From assembly GCA_902384455.1 (NCBI GenBank), contig CABMCB010000069.1, forward strand, positions 1 through 41,843: a DNA stretch of 41,843 nucleotides. The letters are read 5' to 3'. Origin of the DNA: an uncultured archaeon (GTDB taxonomy: Archaea; Altiarchaeota; Altiarchaeia; IMC4; SCGC-AAA252-I15). The notes beneath the pieces are model-generated. The model saw only the letters and a program-made list of their open reading frames with translations. It did no database searches and was not told where the DNA came from. Shown piece after piece: positions 1 through 6,737 of the stretch (positions are counted from its first letter, which is position 1; every line of letters begins with the position of its first letter). A program made the translations under genes and the position numbers.

Positions 1-197
1 ATAGGTGTTGCTCTAATCAGCACGATTGGATGGCCACACCCTGTCGTTGTCCAGATAAGGCCCAAGGAATCACGACACGGTGGAGTGTCGAAGGTTCAAT
101 CCGATAAATAAATAAAAAGTTATACCCAGTAGGTATAATACTTTGATGCACGATGGATATCAAAATTGATAACCTACATGCAACGAAACACATATGA
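1..197. other. Gene-free left edge with hairpins
   Basis: No credible reading frame is seen. The stretch lies downstream of the minus-strand operon that ends at 198. It holds several self-complementary segments: GACAC/GTGTC around a six-base loop near 74-89, TGTCGT (42-47) facing ACGACA (71-76), and TTATACC (120-126) facing GGTATAA (132-138). An A/T-rich run (104-118) gives a U-rich tract on the minus transcript, so part of it may be the operon's 3' end. A GGTTCAATCC string near 93 resembles a tRNA T-loop but no stem closes it. A non-coding RNA continuing from beyond the window is possible and unproven. Confidence 0.3.
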
Positions 198-362
198 TTA
201 TTCGTTCAGACACTTGACCGCCGCATAGTACGCGGTTCTCTTGTGCCGGAGTGCACTTACGATGTGCTCGGCGTTATTCCATGTCCTGAAGTCATCTATC
301 AGGGCGTCAAGTTCTGCTATCCTTGCGTTCAACTTCACCTTTACTCTGTCTATCTTTCTCAT
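198..362 (-). CDS. Small helical hypothetical protein, 54 aa
   Basis: Unrecognised small protein, predicted to be mostly helical, beginning MRKIDRVKVKLNARIAELD. The start was chosen because GGAGGG lies 6 bases upstream and because the ATG overlaps the TGA of the methyltransferase gene in an ATGA arrangement, which implies translational coupling. A longer frame extends to 431 but would lie wholly inside the methyltransferase gene. It is the last gene of a long minus-strand operon. Charged heptad-like spacing suggests a short coiled coil or helical hairpin. Function unknown; coding status is fairly secure because of the site and the coupling. Confidence 0.65.
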   Translation of the reverse strand: MRKIDRVKVKLNARIAELDALIDDFRTWNNAEHIVSALRHKRTAYYAAVKCLNE

Positions 363-928
363 TTCTTTCCCTCCGTCCTCGTCGGTAAAGGACAATCCTG
401 TCCCTCCACGTCGTTTCCGAGCGCGGTCCATCCGGGTCTGCGGTGCCTCGCGAACAGTTCACAATACGGCCCGTCGAGCAGGCGCTCGATGCGGTCGTAT
501 ATCTGGTCCGGCTTTCTCGAGTGCTCCCGGCGTTGAGCCATGATTATCGAGTGTACATCCTTGAACTTGCGCTTCGGCTTGCCCCTGGTCCCGAGCAGAC
601 ACATCTCGGCATTCTGGCGAGTCCAGTAGCCGCACCCCATCGATGCACCGGGCATGGTCTTGTTCATCTTGACCCATGTGAAGGCCACGGTCTTGAACTC
701 GAACCTCCAAGCCTTCATGACATCGAGACCCTGCTGTAGCATGGTGTTGATGACCCACAAGAACAGGACGCTGTCGTCGGTTGCCAGGTCTGCTACCGGC
801 AGGTCCTTGATGTCCTCCAACTCCATACACGGATAGTGCCTCGTGGCCGACTTCTCCGTGCCCTTGGGACTCCAGTTCTTGTAGTGCCAAGGTGGGTCCG
901 CCAACAAGACCCGAAAGCGCTCTTCCAT
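359..928 (-). CDS. MT-A70 family adenine-N6 DNA methyltransferase, 189 aa
   Basis: Likely S-adenosylmethionine-dependent N6-adenine methyltransferase. Seen in the sequence: the catalytic DPPW tetrad at residues 11-14 (LADPPWHYKNW), an acidic-hydrophobic strand LFLWVINTML, and the family block YWTRQNAEMCLLGTRG. This arrangement is typical of MT-A70/Ime4-like enzymes encoded by phages and archaeal viruses. The length of about 190 residues fits a stand-alone catalytic domain with no target-recognition extension. The start at 928 gives MEERFRVLLADPPW behind a weak GGAAG; the frame is open to 1018. No restriction endonuclease is adjacent, so protection of the element's own DNA or regulation is more likely than a classical R-M pair (inference). 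Confidence 0.88.
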   Translation of the reverse strand: MEERFRVLLADPPWHYKNWSPKGTEKSATRHYPCMELEDIKDLPVADLATDDSVLFLWVINTMLQQGLDVMKAWRFEFKTVAFTWVKMNKTMPGASMGCGYWTRQNAEMCLLGTRGKPKRKFKDVHSIIMAQRREHSRKPDQIYDRIERLLDGPYCELFARHRRPGWTALGNDVEGQDCPLPTRTEGKK

Positions 929-932
929 CGAG

Positions 933-1052
933 TCACTTCCGCTTTCTCGACGGTGCATTTCGCGGCTTCTTACCGTGCCCGCTGTGATGTCTTGCCCCGT
1001 TCTTCGATATCCATTCACCCTTTTGATTCTTGTCCCATCTCTTGCCCCTCAT
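933..1052 (-). CDS. Basic microprotein, 39 aa
   Basis: A very small, strongly basic reading frame beginning MRGKRWDKNQKGEWISKNG and ending in RNAPSRKRK. It has an excellent ribosome binding site (GGAGGG, 7 bases before ATG) and stops 4 bases before the methyltransferase start, so it fits the operon spacing. It overlaps the end of the upstream 77-residue gene by 38 bases. The composition, with about a third Lys/Arg plus His and aromatic residues, suggests nucleic-acid binding. No family is recognised. It could be a chance frame, but the site quality argues for translation. Confidence 0.55.
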   Translation of the reverse strand: MRGKRWDKNQKGEWISKNGARHHSGHGKKPRNAPSRKRK

Positions 1053-1248
1053 TTTTATCCCTCCGTTTTTCCATGTAATGTTGAAGTATCTTGACTGCGA
1101 GCGCTTCCGGACCGTCGTCGTAGTGATGTTTTATGACGGTCTTGTCGTCGAGTTGATATTCACACATCTCGTGCTTCTCACCTTTGATACGGACGCATCG
1201 AAACTTTCTAATGCTCGTGAAGTTGACCTGTAGGTCCACGATGAACAT
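1015..1248 (-). CDS. Hypothetical protein, 77 aa
   Basis: Unrecognised small protein with an N-terminal stretch MFIVDLQVNFTSIRKF that looks beta-rich and a charged helical C-terminus (QHYMEKRRDKNEGQE). The start is supported by GGGAGGG seven bases upstream. It sits between the 153-residue unknown and the basic microprotein in the accessory operon. The composition suggests a small soluble regulator or binding protein, but no motif is identifiable. Confidence 0.6.
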   Translation of the reverse strand: MFIVDLQVNFTSIRKFRCVRIKGEKHEMCEYQLDDKTVIKHHYDDGPEALAVKILQHYMEKRRDKNEGQEMGQESKG

Positions 1249-1303
1249 TACCAGTCCCTCCCGTATTGCTTCGATAACCTCACCTGTATCAGGATGGTGC
1301 CTC

Positions 1304-1765
1304 TCACTGGAACATCCCCTTGCTCTTGTCGCGGATGCCGAAGTCGGTCATGGTCCCGCCCACGGTCCTGACCTCCATCCACCCGGTGTCCTCGAGTATC
1401 TTTCCGTCATCGACGAAGATGTTGCGCGACTTACACCAGTCTTCGCTCTCGGTGTAAATTGTGATTGCAGTGTTTCTCTTCGGCGGGATACTCGGGTCCT
1501 TCGTGGACCTCATCTCGACCCACCCGAGGAACACGACCATGACCGCCGCCAGATGGTCCTTGGACTTTTTAACGACTTCTCGTATCATGTTACTAATTAT
1601 CTCGGTATGTGGCATCATCGCCTGAAATATCACGACCTCGGGCACCCCCTTTTTTGTCAGGAGCGTCACGTGAGCCGGGACCATCTTGGTCAGCGCGTAT
1701 TTCTCTTTGATGAGGTCGACTCCCTTGTCGAGTATCGTTTCGATAGTTTTATTATCCACGGCCAT
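1304..1765 (-). CDS. Hypothetical alpha/beta protein, 153 aa
   Basis: Not recognised. The protein alternates amphipathic helices (early DKGVDLIKEKYALTK) with strands, and a hydrophobic segment AAVMVVFLGWVEMRS near the middle looks like a buried strand rather than a membrane span. The start is ambiguous. The start region reads GGTGATGGCCGTG, so the ribosome binding site GGTGA could serve the GTG two codons downstream or overlap the ATG used here. The same start architecture recurs at 21148. Soluble protein of unknown role in the accessory operon. Confidence 0.6.
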   Translation of the reverse strand: MAVDNKTIETILDKGVDLIKEKYALTKMVPAHVTLLTKKGVPEVVIFQAMMPHTEIISNMIREVVKKSKDHLAAVMVVFLGWVEMRSTKDPSIPPKRNTAITIYTESEDWCKSRNIFVDDGKILEDTGWMEVRTVGGTMTDFGIRDKSKGMFQ

Positions 1766-1835
1766 CACCTATACGCAGGGCACCCGGAAAGGAGGCAGTC
1801 CGAACCGGGCGCCCTGGCCCAATCGTGGGCGTTCA

Positions 1836-1859
1836 TCCTTGTGCAGGATTTGAACCTGC
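1836..1859 (-). other. tRNA T-arm-like hairpin
   Basis: On the minus strand a perfect five-base stem GCAGG/CCTGC encloses the seven-base loop TTCAAAT, matching the tRNA T-arm consensus. It is followed by ACAAGGA, where the 3' acceptor strand would lie. No matching 5' acceptor (TCCTTGT), D-arm or anticodon arm can be found on the correct side within about 100 bases, so this is not a complete tRNA. It may be a tRNA remnant, a tRNA-derived recombination site or a tRNA-like regulatory hairpin. It lies in a 133-base intergenic gap. Confidence 0.4.
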
Positions 1860-1898
1860 GTCATATGTACTTGCTAACTCTTAATGCTTTCGGTGAGA

Positions 1899-2366
1899 TT
1901 ATTCTGGCACCACTGTCATACCGACGAACCCCGGTGACTGCGGCAATTCCACCATGTAGGTCACGCGGACCGAGAATATTCGTCCCGTGTATTGTTCCGT
2001 CGTGGGGTCCCATTCCGCCAGTTGAAGAATGTCGCCTACCTTGTAGCCTCGGTCGTTCTTGCGAACCTCCCAGGTCTTAAAGCGTTCTTTCACCGCTTTG
2101 AAATACTCGGGCCAGCACTTCAGGTTGTGTATATTCGCGTTTTTAGTTTTCAAAGAATCCAGGTATCCGGGTTGTGTTCCGACGAGCCATCCGATGAGCG
2201 CGTCTTGTCGCTCGACCTCGTCGAGCAGTTCGGTCGCAATCTGACCGAGTTCACCTTTTGATGGACTCTGGCTCCTGAAGTTCTTGCGTAGGTCCATCCT
2301 TCCCCTGCATCTGCGAAGCAAACGACTTATCTCCGCCCTGCGCTCCGATGTCATTTTGTCGTCCAT
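1899..2366 (-). CDS. DUF3850/ASCH-like protein, 155 aa
   Basis: The C-terminal half (about residues 79-150) carries the recognisable pattern of DUF3850 (ASCH/PUA-like fold): HNLKCWPEYFKAV, then TWEVRKNDRGYKVGD, then EWDP and YTGR. ASCH/PUA-like domains generally bind RNA or modified nucleotides. The N-terminal half is helical and charged (SRLLRRCRGRMDLRK). The start at 2366 has GAGGG six bases upstream; an alternative ATG at 2354 would overlap the preceding stop. The 3' end of the upstream gene overlaps this one by 16 bases, indicating coupling. A role in RNA recognition is inference from the fold. Confidence 0.75.
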   Translation of the reverse strand: MDDKMTSERRAEISRLLRRCRGRMDLRKNFRSQSPSKGELGQIATELLDEVERQDALIGWLVGTQPGYLDSLKTKNANIHNLKCWPEYFKAVKERFKTWEVRKNDRGYKVGDILQLAEWDPTTEQYTGRIFSVRVTYMVELPQSPGFVGMTVVPE

Positions 2367-2911
2367 GTGCTTCCCTCGATTTCGCTTATCAGTTTCTTGA
2401 CCTCTTCGGACTCCAAGATTCTCACGGCCCCGCCCGATGGTCCCCATCTCGTGTCGAGTGTGAAGATGCCCCGCAGGACCGGATATCCCTGCTGATAGTC
2501 TTCCATTATCCCGAAGTGCTTTCTGTCGATGGCCGTCTTCATGACGAACTGGCGGTCGAAGGCCACTCCGAAGTATTCGGTCCCGACTGGGTTCCAGGTC
2601 GGGTCTATGACGTTGCCCTGCTCATCTACGAGCCATGCGTGTTGAAACGGTATCGGGAGCATGGCGTCTGTCGATATCGCGAACCCCTCAACATAGGACC
2701 ACTCCGGGTGCTTCATGAACACCTTGAAAGCGTTCTGGAAGCACTTGCCCAGGGGCAATCTACTGACGCTGAAGGGCCGTTCTTTGGGCACGAAGGACTT
2801 GCCGTTCTGTAGCACGAAGTCTTCGAGACCGTAGTACACGAAGTCTGTCGGCTTCGACTTGGTCTTGTACAACTTGACCACGGCTTTGAGATATTCTTTG
2901 ACAATAGTCAT
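2351..2911 (-). CDS. Candidate Cys-His-Asp (papain/transglutaminase-like) protein, 186 aa
   Basis: No exact family name is certain. Three spaced blocks suggest a papain-like catalytic triad: Cys in LGKCFQNAFKVFM, His in PFQHAWLVDEQGNV and Asp in VIDPTWN. The order and spacing Cys ... HAW ... DPTW are characteristic of phage-encoded transglutaminase-like hypothetical proteins. The enzyme could cleave or cross-link peptide bonds, or be an inactive binding fold. The start at 2911 has AAGGAGG upstream and the ATG overlaps the TGA of the 222-residue gene. No signal peptide is seen, so action would be in the cytoplasm. Confidence 0.6.
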   Translation of the reverse strand: MTIVKEYLKAVVKLYKTKSKPTDFVYYGLEDFVLQNGKSFVPKERPFSVSRLPLGKCFQNAFKVFMKHPEWSYVEGFAISTDAMLPIPFQHAWLVDEQGNVIDPTWNPVGTEYFGVAFDRQFVMKTAIDRKHFGIMEDYQQGYPVLRGIFTLDTRWGPSGGAVRILESEEVKKLISEIEGSTWTTK

Positions 2912-3576
2912 ATTTTTTCCTCCTTGAGGTGATATGGTGGTGGACCCTTGTATGAGCACTCTTTCACCTCGACGCCGAGCGCTTTCATCCGGGTCTTGAG
3001 TTCTTCGATTTCTTTGTAGAGACCGTTCAGTAAATCCGAGAATGCCTGGTTATAATGGTTGTTATATACTTTGGTCCATGATTCTACGAACCTGTTTCCG
3101 TAGTCTATGACGGTCTGGTCTGAATGAACGTATCGATTGTCCTCTTCTCGATATACTCGTGATATGGTCACGTCCGAATCCCATAAGTATTCTGGAAAGT
3201 TGTTCCAGTCGTGTGTATCTATAAAGGTATGAAACGATGTTATATATCGTTCCATCGCTATCATGTGCTTCGGAGATGGCGCGGCGTTCTTGAAATCAAA
3301 AAATCTCGACATTCCTGCAAAACTGTGAAACCAACCCGTGATGTCTTTCGGAACATTTTTATAATCGAGACGATTATTTGTGGGTCCCGTCGCCGGTCCG
3401 GCGTACATGTCGTATAGTGTTTCTACGACCATCTCGCCGAGTTTGTAGCAAAGTTTCCAGTATTTCCAGCACGAACCTTCTCGGTTGATACGGAACGGGT
3501 GCGTCTTTATTTGTTCATGAAGGTCTCCGAGTTCCTTCCAACGCTCTTCAGGAACATAATAAATTCTCGGTTTCAA
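2908..3576 (-). CDS. Hypothetical protein, 222 aa
   Basis: Unrecognised. It begins at a TTG (MKPRIYYVPEERWKELGDL) supported by GAGGAGG eight bases upstream. It is rich in Trp, Tyr and Phe and appears mostly helical, with a C-terminal coiled-coil-like segment KEIEELKTRMKALGVE. It is translationally coupled to the downstream Cys-His-Asp gene by an ATGA overlap, which suggests the two work together. The aromatic-rich soluble composition resembles many viral accessory proteins, but no motif allows a function to be given. Confidence 0.65.
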   Translation of the reverse strand: MKPRIYYVPEERWKELGDLHEQIKTHPFRINREGSCWKYWKLCYKLGEMVVETLYDMYAGPATGPTNNRLDYKNVPKDITGWFHSFAGMSRFFDFKNAAPSPKHMIAMERYITSFHTFIDTHDWNNFPEYLWDSDVTISRVYREEDNRYVHSDQTVIDYGNRFVESWTKVYNNHYNQAFSDLLNGLYKEIEELKTRMKALGVEVKECSYKGPPPYHLKEEKI

Positions 3577-3591
3577 GTTTATGCCTCCTCG

Positions 3592-3735
3592 TCATAGTTT
3601 ATATTTCATCGGTGGGTTTCCATAGAAGGTGTCGAAGTATACGCGCACTCTATAGCGGCCCTCGTATATTCGCAACCTATCTATGAGGTGGGCACCCTTC
3701 TCGGGAGTCCATCCTACACACCAGTCGTACTGCAT
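3592..3735 (-). CDS. Small basic-aromatic protein, 47 aa
   Basis: Reading frame MQYDWCVGWTPEKGAHLID continuing through a Tyr/Arg-rich segment (YEGRYRVRVYFDTFYG). It has a near-consensus ribosome binding site, GAGGTGA three bases before ATG. That site overlaps the end of the upstream 225-residue gene, whose stop is 3 bases before this start, so the genes are coupled. It looks like a compact beta hairpin or sheet. Function unknown. Confidence 0.65.
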   Translation of the reverse strand: MQYDWCVGWTPEKGAHLIDRLRIYEGRYRVRVYFDTFYGNPPMKYKL

Positions 3736-3738
3736 CGC

Positions 3739-4416
3739 TCACCTCGACGGCTCGATTTCTGCGGGCTTGCCCATCAGCGTGACCCTCATGCGGTCACCGT
3801 AAGTCGCCGGAGTGATTATGACCTCGCTCCTCTTGGCCATGACCACCTTCTCTCGTCCAGGCTCGGAGACCTTCGTATATTTCTCCGACTTATCGGTCTT
3901 GGCATAGATGCCACCGACCTTGGCGACGATGTCGATGATGGTCCATCCGTCGGGCCTGTAGTTGTTGCGGTGATGGTCGCCGAGTTTCAGGCCGCGGTTG
4001 TGATATCCGTGATGTCCAGTCAGGGTGCTCGTAAAGACCTCGACGATTATCCATCCGTCCCTCTGAAGTCCAAGGACCTTGATGTGGTCGAGCATTCTCC
4101 GTTCGTCGCTGTCGAAACACTCTATTATGTTTGCCCTCCGACCAGCGGCTCTCACCACTTCGTCGTGCGGCTTCTCGAGTTCATCGCGCTTTGCATCAAA
4201 GTCTTCGAGGGCGTCCTCGATTTCCTTTTGCATCTTTTCCAGCGACTTCCTCGCCTCATTCCTTTCCATTCGAAGCACGTCGAGTGCTCCCTCGGCGCCG
4301 AGCACGTCCATCTTTCTTTGCTCATCCTCGCGCCGCGTGGCGTCCCGGCTCGTCCGGATGCTGTTCAACTTGGATACCGCTTTTGTTACTTCTTTTTCTA
4401 ACTCCCCGTGTTCCAT
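3739..4416 (-). CDS. Coiled-coil protein with beta C-terminal domain, 225 aa
   Basis: Residues about 5-95 form a long charged coiled coil (RNEARKSLEKMQKEIEDA and flanks). This is followed by a compact domain with strands such as DGWIIVEVFTS and WTIIDIVAKVGGIYAK and a His/Gly-rich turn (LTGHHGYHNRG) that could bind metal. The longer upstream frame to 4584 is out of place because it covers the neighbouring gene, so the ATG at 4416 (MEHGELEKEVTK) was chosen; its site is weak (AGGGGGCAGG). Coiled coil plus globular tip suggests an oligomeric binding protein. No family recognised. Confidence 0.65.
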   Translation of the reverse strand: MEHGELEKEVTKAVSKLNSIRTSRDATRREDEQRKMDVLGAEGALDVLRMERNEARKSLEKMQKEIEDALEDFDAKRDELEKPHDEVVRAAGRRANIIECFDSDERRMLDHIKVLGLQRDGWIIVEVFTSTLTGHHGYHNRGLKLGDHHRNNYRPDGWTIIDIVAKVGGIYAKTDKSEKYTKVSEPGREKVVMAKRSEVIITPATYGDRMRVTLMGKPAEIEPSR

Positions 4417-4429
4417 ATGTCCTGCCCCC

Positions 4430-4765
4430 TTAATTCTTGAAGTCCTTATCCAATTCCCTCGCGATGTCTGACGCGAACTTGAGCATGACGCTGTAGTGCT
4501 CAGCGGTCTTCGGGTCCTGGTCACCCATCGCGGACCAGTTAACGGTCGCAGGCTCCCACGGAACCGCCTTCTTCCCCGCGCCAAACCCGAGACCTTCCTT
4601 GCATTTCTTCACTGTGACCTGGACTTGGTGGTCTCGAACCTTACCCTTGTTGTCCACGTAGTGAAGAACTGACGATACTGTGAAATACACATCGTGGTCC
4701 GATATGTTCCTGGCGGTCATCGTTATCTTCCCATCTGGTCCATCAAACTCGTGTTGTGTCTGCAT
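4430..4765 (-). CDS. Hypothetical beta-rich protein, 111 aa
   Basis: Unknown soluble protein. The first half looks like a beta sandwich (KITMTARNISDHDVYFTVSS), the second half like a helix (AEHYSVMLKFASDIARELD). The start is clear: AAGGAGG lies eight bases before ATG. It directly follows a pair of strong hairpins in the mRNA, which may set its expression apart from the upstream 277-residue gene. No homology is recognised. Confidence 0.65.
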   Translation of the reverse strand: MQTQHEFDGPDGKITMTARNISDHDVYFTVSSVLHYVDNKGKVRDHQVQVTVKKCKEGLGFGAGKKAVPWEPATVNWSAMGDQDPKTAEHYSVMLKFASDIARELDKDFKN

Positions 4766-4782
4766 GTTTCTGCCTCCTTACC

Positions 4783-4831
4783 GGCCCCACAGGGGCCATA
4801 TAGGCCCCTCACGGACTTCAACCGTGAGGGG
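4783..4831 (-). terminator. Twin GC-rich hairpins between two operon genes
   Basis: Two perfect inverted repeats lie back to back: CCCCTCACGG/CCGTGAGGGG (4805-4814 and 4822-4831, 7-base loop) and GGCCCC/GGGGCC (4783-4788 and 4792-4797, 3-base loop). They occupy the short gap after the stop at 4840 and before the ribosome binding site of the next gene. No U-run follows, so a processing or mRNA-stabilising role, or a partial terminator, is as likely as full termination. Confidence 0.55.
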
Positions 4832-4839
4832 TGACCGGT

Positions 4840-5673
4840 CTATTCGAGAGGATTGTAGTAGTTGGACATTTCAGCGAGTCTCGCGTTCTCCTCGCGTATG
4901 AAATCCTCAATGCTCTTTTTGACCTTCGGGTCCTCAGTCTTCGTGGCCTCTTCCTTCTTTTTCTCGATGTCCGCGGAGACCTCGGCCTTATGGTCTTCAA
5001 ACTTCTTCTTGACCATGCCAGAGTCCGCCTTCGAGACTACGAGCGCCCACATCTCGGAACCGATGCTCCGGAGGAAGTCCGCATATCGGTCGACTTCGCC
5101 TGCGAAGTCCTTGGGAACGAAGTACACCCCGCCTGTCGGCCTGAGCAGTAACGAGTGCCATTTCTTCAACTTGCGCTGAAGAGCGGTCCTGACATCCACG
5201 TCGTTGTGAACCTTCATCAGGGTCTCATATCGGGTTTTCACATCACCGACAATAGAATCCCACTCCTCGTCGTTTGTGTCGTATTTCTTGCCCGAGACCG
5301 TGCCATCGACGTCGTATGTGAGGACGCCCACATCATCGAAAGCGAAGGGCTTCTCGTCGCCCTTTTTGTATCGCTCCCTGACGACGTGCCTAACCGCCGG
5401 TCGGCCTTCCTCATACCTGACCATATATTTCGTGACCGTGTTGGTCGCGTCGTCGACCCGAATGCGCTGGTCGATAATCCGCGTGGCGACCTTGAAGCAG
5501 TCTGGCGCCCTCGGAGCGTTCAAGAACTCGCTCTCTGGGAGGCCCGCCTCTGTCCACTTCTTCAGAAGAGTCTCTCTGTCCAGTTCAAAAGAGCGGACCG
5601 AGAACCAGGATATCCTTCCGATGCCCTCGGCCTTCCCGTCAACCTTTACTTCACCGATTGGTAGTTCGACCAT
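4840..5673 (-). CDS. Phage-type hypothetical protein (possibly DUF6744-like), 277 aa
   Basis: The N-terminal two thirds resemble phage proteins in which a short motif of the form NAPRAPDCFKVAT precedes a beta-rich domain. The middle includes RYEEGRPAVRHVVRERY and TGGVYFVPKDF. I tentatively associate this with DUF6744, from memory of the motif only. Residues about 225-270 form a charged coiled coil (EVSADIEKKKEEATK). The start has GGAGG ten bases upstream. It is the second gene of the minus operon, behind the zinc ribbon, and is followed by the twin hairpins. Biochemical role unknown. Confidence 0.6.
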   Translation of the reverse strand: MVELPIGEVKVDGKAEGIGRISWFSVRSFELDRETLLKKWTEAGLPESEFLNAPRAPDCFKVATRIIDQRIRVDDATNTVTKYMVRYEEGRPAVRHVVRERYKKGDEKPFAFDDVGVLTYDVDGTVSGKKYDTNDEEWDSIVGDVKTRYETLMKVHNDVDVRTALQRKLKKWHSLLLRPTGGVYFVPKDFAGEVDRYADFLRSIGSEMWALVVSKADSGMVKKKFEDHKAEVSADIEKKKEEATKTEDPKVKKSIEDFIREENARLAEMSNYYNPLE

Positions 5674-5705
5674 CTTTCCTGCCTCCTTATATTATCAATC
5701 TATCA

Positions 5706-5882
5706 TTATATCTTATTCTTGCGATTCTCGGAGACACCGACCCTCGTTACTGGTTTGTCCCAGTATGGGGAGTTGCACGACGGACAGTGAACAGGTATCG
5801 TGCCCGGTTTTCTCGGCCACCACTTGTGACCACACCGCAGACATTGGAGCATCGTCGCAATCACCCGCTCACCCATCGACAT
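5706..5882 (-). CDS. Zinc-ribbon microprotein, 58 aa
   Basis: Short frame with a textbook zinc ribbon: CLRCGHKWWPRKPG followed by CPSCNSPYWDKP, four cysteines as CxxC-x18-CxxC (about residues 14-38). Ribbons with GHKWWPR and SPYWDKP are frequent in archaea and their viruses, where they probably bind nucleic acid or a partner protein. GGAGG lies six bases before the ATG at 5882. It is the first gene of the minus-strand accessory operon, immediately downstream of the CCTATATATAGG element, and may be the most strongly expressed gene there. The C-terminus is basic. Confidence 0.85.
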   Translation of the reverse strand: MSMGERVIATMLQCLRCGHKWWPRKPGTIPVHCPSCNSPYWDKPVTRVGVSENRKNKI

Positions 5883-6099
5883 TCGTTGCCTCCATCATCC
5901 TATATGTAGTTGCCCCTATATATAGGTTGTGTCGGGTATATATACCTCGAATGCACAGAAATGTGCATCGAGACCGAATTACCAGAAACCGCTCAATGCA
6001 CAAAAATATACATCGGAGGTTTATATACTGGGAGAAACCTATATATAGGTCGAGTGATATATACATAGTTGCCAGCAATGGCACAAGGAGGCAGGTAAC
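5883..6099. promoter_or_regulatory. Divergent control region with TATA palindromes and operator-like repeats
   Basis: This 217-base gap separates divergent operons. It contains the 12-base palindrome CCTATATATAGG twice (5915-5926 and 6038-6049) and GGTATATATACC once (5935-5946). An inverted repeat ATGCACA/TGTGCAT (5951-5968) recurs 45 bases away in degenerate form (5995-6018). The 5915 copy sits about 26 bases before the expected minus-strand start, and the 6038 copy or the TATATAC at 6057 suits the plus strand, so the palindromes probably double as TATA boxes. Inference: operator sites for a dimeric regulator overlapping both promoters. Confidence 0.7.
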
Positions 6100-6729
6100 A
6101 TGGTCACGCAGAAAGAAGTATTAGGAAAGATAGAGAAAGAGATAAAAGAGACTGTAGAGAAGGTCGCACAGGCACAGACCGCCTTCGACCGCGACTTCGG
6201 CGGCATCCAGGAACAGGTCGACCGGGTCGATGCTGAAATCGTCCGCCAGCGCAATTTAGCCAAGCAGATTCGAATCGAGACCGCCAACGCCATCTCGAAC
6301 AATGCCAGCGCCTACGAGCGTGGAGAAACCCACCACGTGTCTCGTGAAGTCTTGGTCACTTTCAACCAAGCAGTTGCCCTAAACGGATGGAAACTCCAGG
6401 GGCACGAGGTCTACAACATAATCCACGGAAGATACCGAGATGTCTGCAACCAAAGGACCGCCGGGATAACCAAAATCGTCGACGCACTCTACGAGCAGAG
6501 GAGCGCCTTGACCACCAAGGAATACGACCAAGCCGTCGGCAACCTAAATTCGCTCAAGAGCGAACTCCGATATATCCAACAGAGATACGACCGCCTGAGC
6601 GACCTGAGCGAATTCCGCCAGTGGGCAAAAAACCACAAGGCCCGCGAAGAAACCGATGCAAGACACGCGCTCTTCGCCAAGGGTCGCGAGAAAGCGAGCG
6701 AGTGGGCCAAGAACAATATCCTGGTGTAG
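6100..6729 (+). CDS. Coiled-coil protein, 209 aa
   Basis: Unrecognised helical protein. Residues 1-60 form a coiled coil (KIEKEIKETVEKVAQAQTAF), a central segment includes NGWKLQGHEVYNIIHGRYRD, and residues about 140-200 form further helices ending in KGREKASEWAKNNILV. AAGGAGG lies nine bases before ATG, and the promoter palindromes lie just upstream. It leads a short plus-strand operon that continues with Cys-rich microproteins. The architecture resembles scaffold or DNA-organising proteins, but this is only a shape argument. Confidence 0.7.
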   Translation: MVTQKEVLGKIEKEIKETVEKVAQAQTAFDRDFGGIQEQVDRVDAEIVRQRNLAKQIRIETANAISNNASAYERGETHHVSREVLVTFNQAVALNGWKLQGHEVYNIIHGRYRDVCNQRTAGITKIVDALYEQRSALTTKEYDQAVGNLNSLKSELRYIQQRYDRLSDLSEFRQWAKNHKAREETDARHALFAKGREKASEWAKNNILV

Positions 6730-6737
6730 ACCAGGTG

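Noticed and set aside
1..110. tRNA or known riboswitch at the left edge
   Set aside because: A GGTTCAATCC string and hairpins exist, but no consistent cloverleaf or known riboswitch core forms.
1836..1920. A complete tRNA gene on the minus strand
   Set aside because: Only the T-arm is good. The 5' acceptor strand, D-arm and anticodon stem could not be paired, even allowing a long variable arm.
1184..2080. 298-residue plus-strand frame
   Set aside because: It crosses three minus-strand genes that have good ribosome sites, and has no motif or upstream site.
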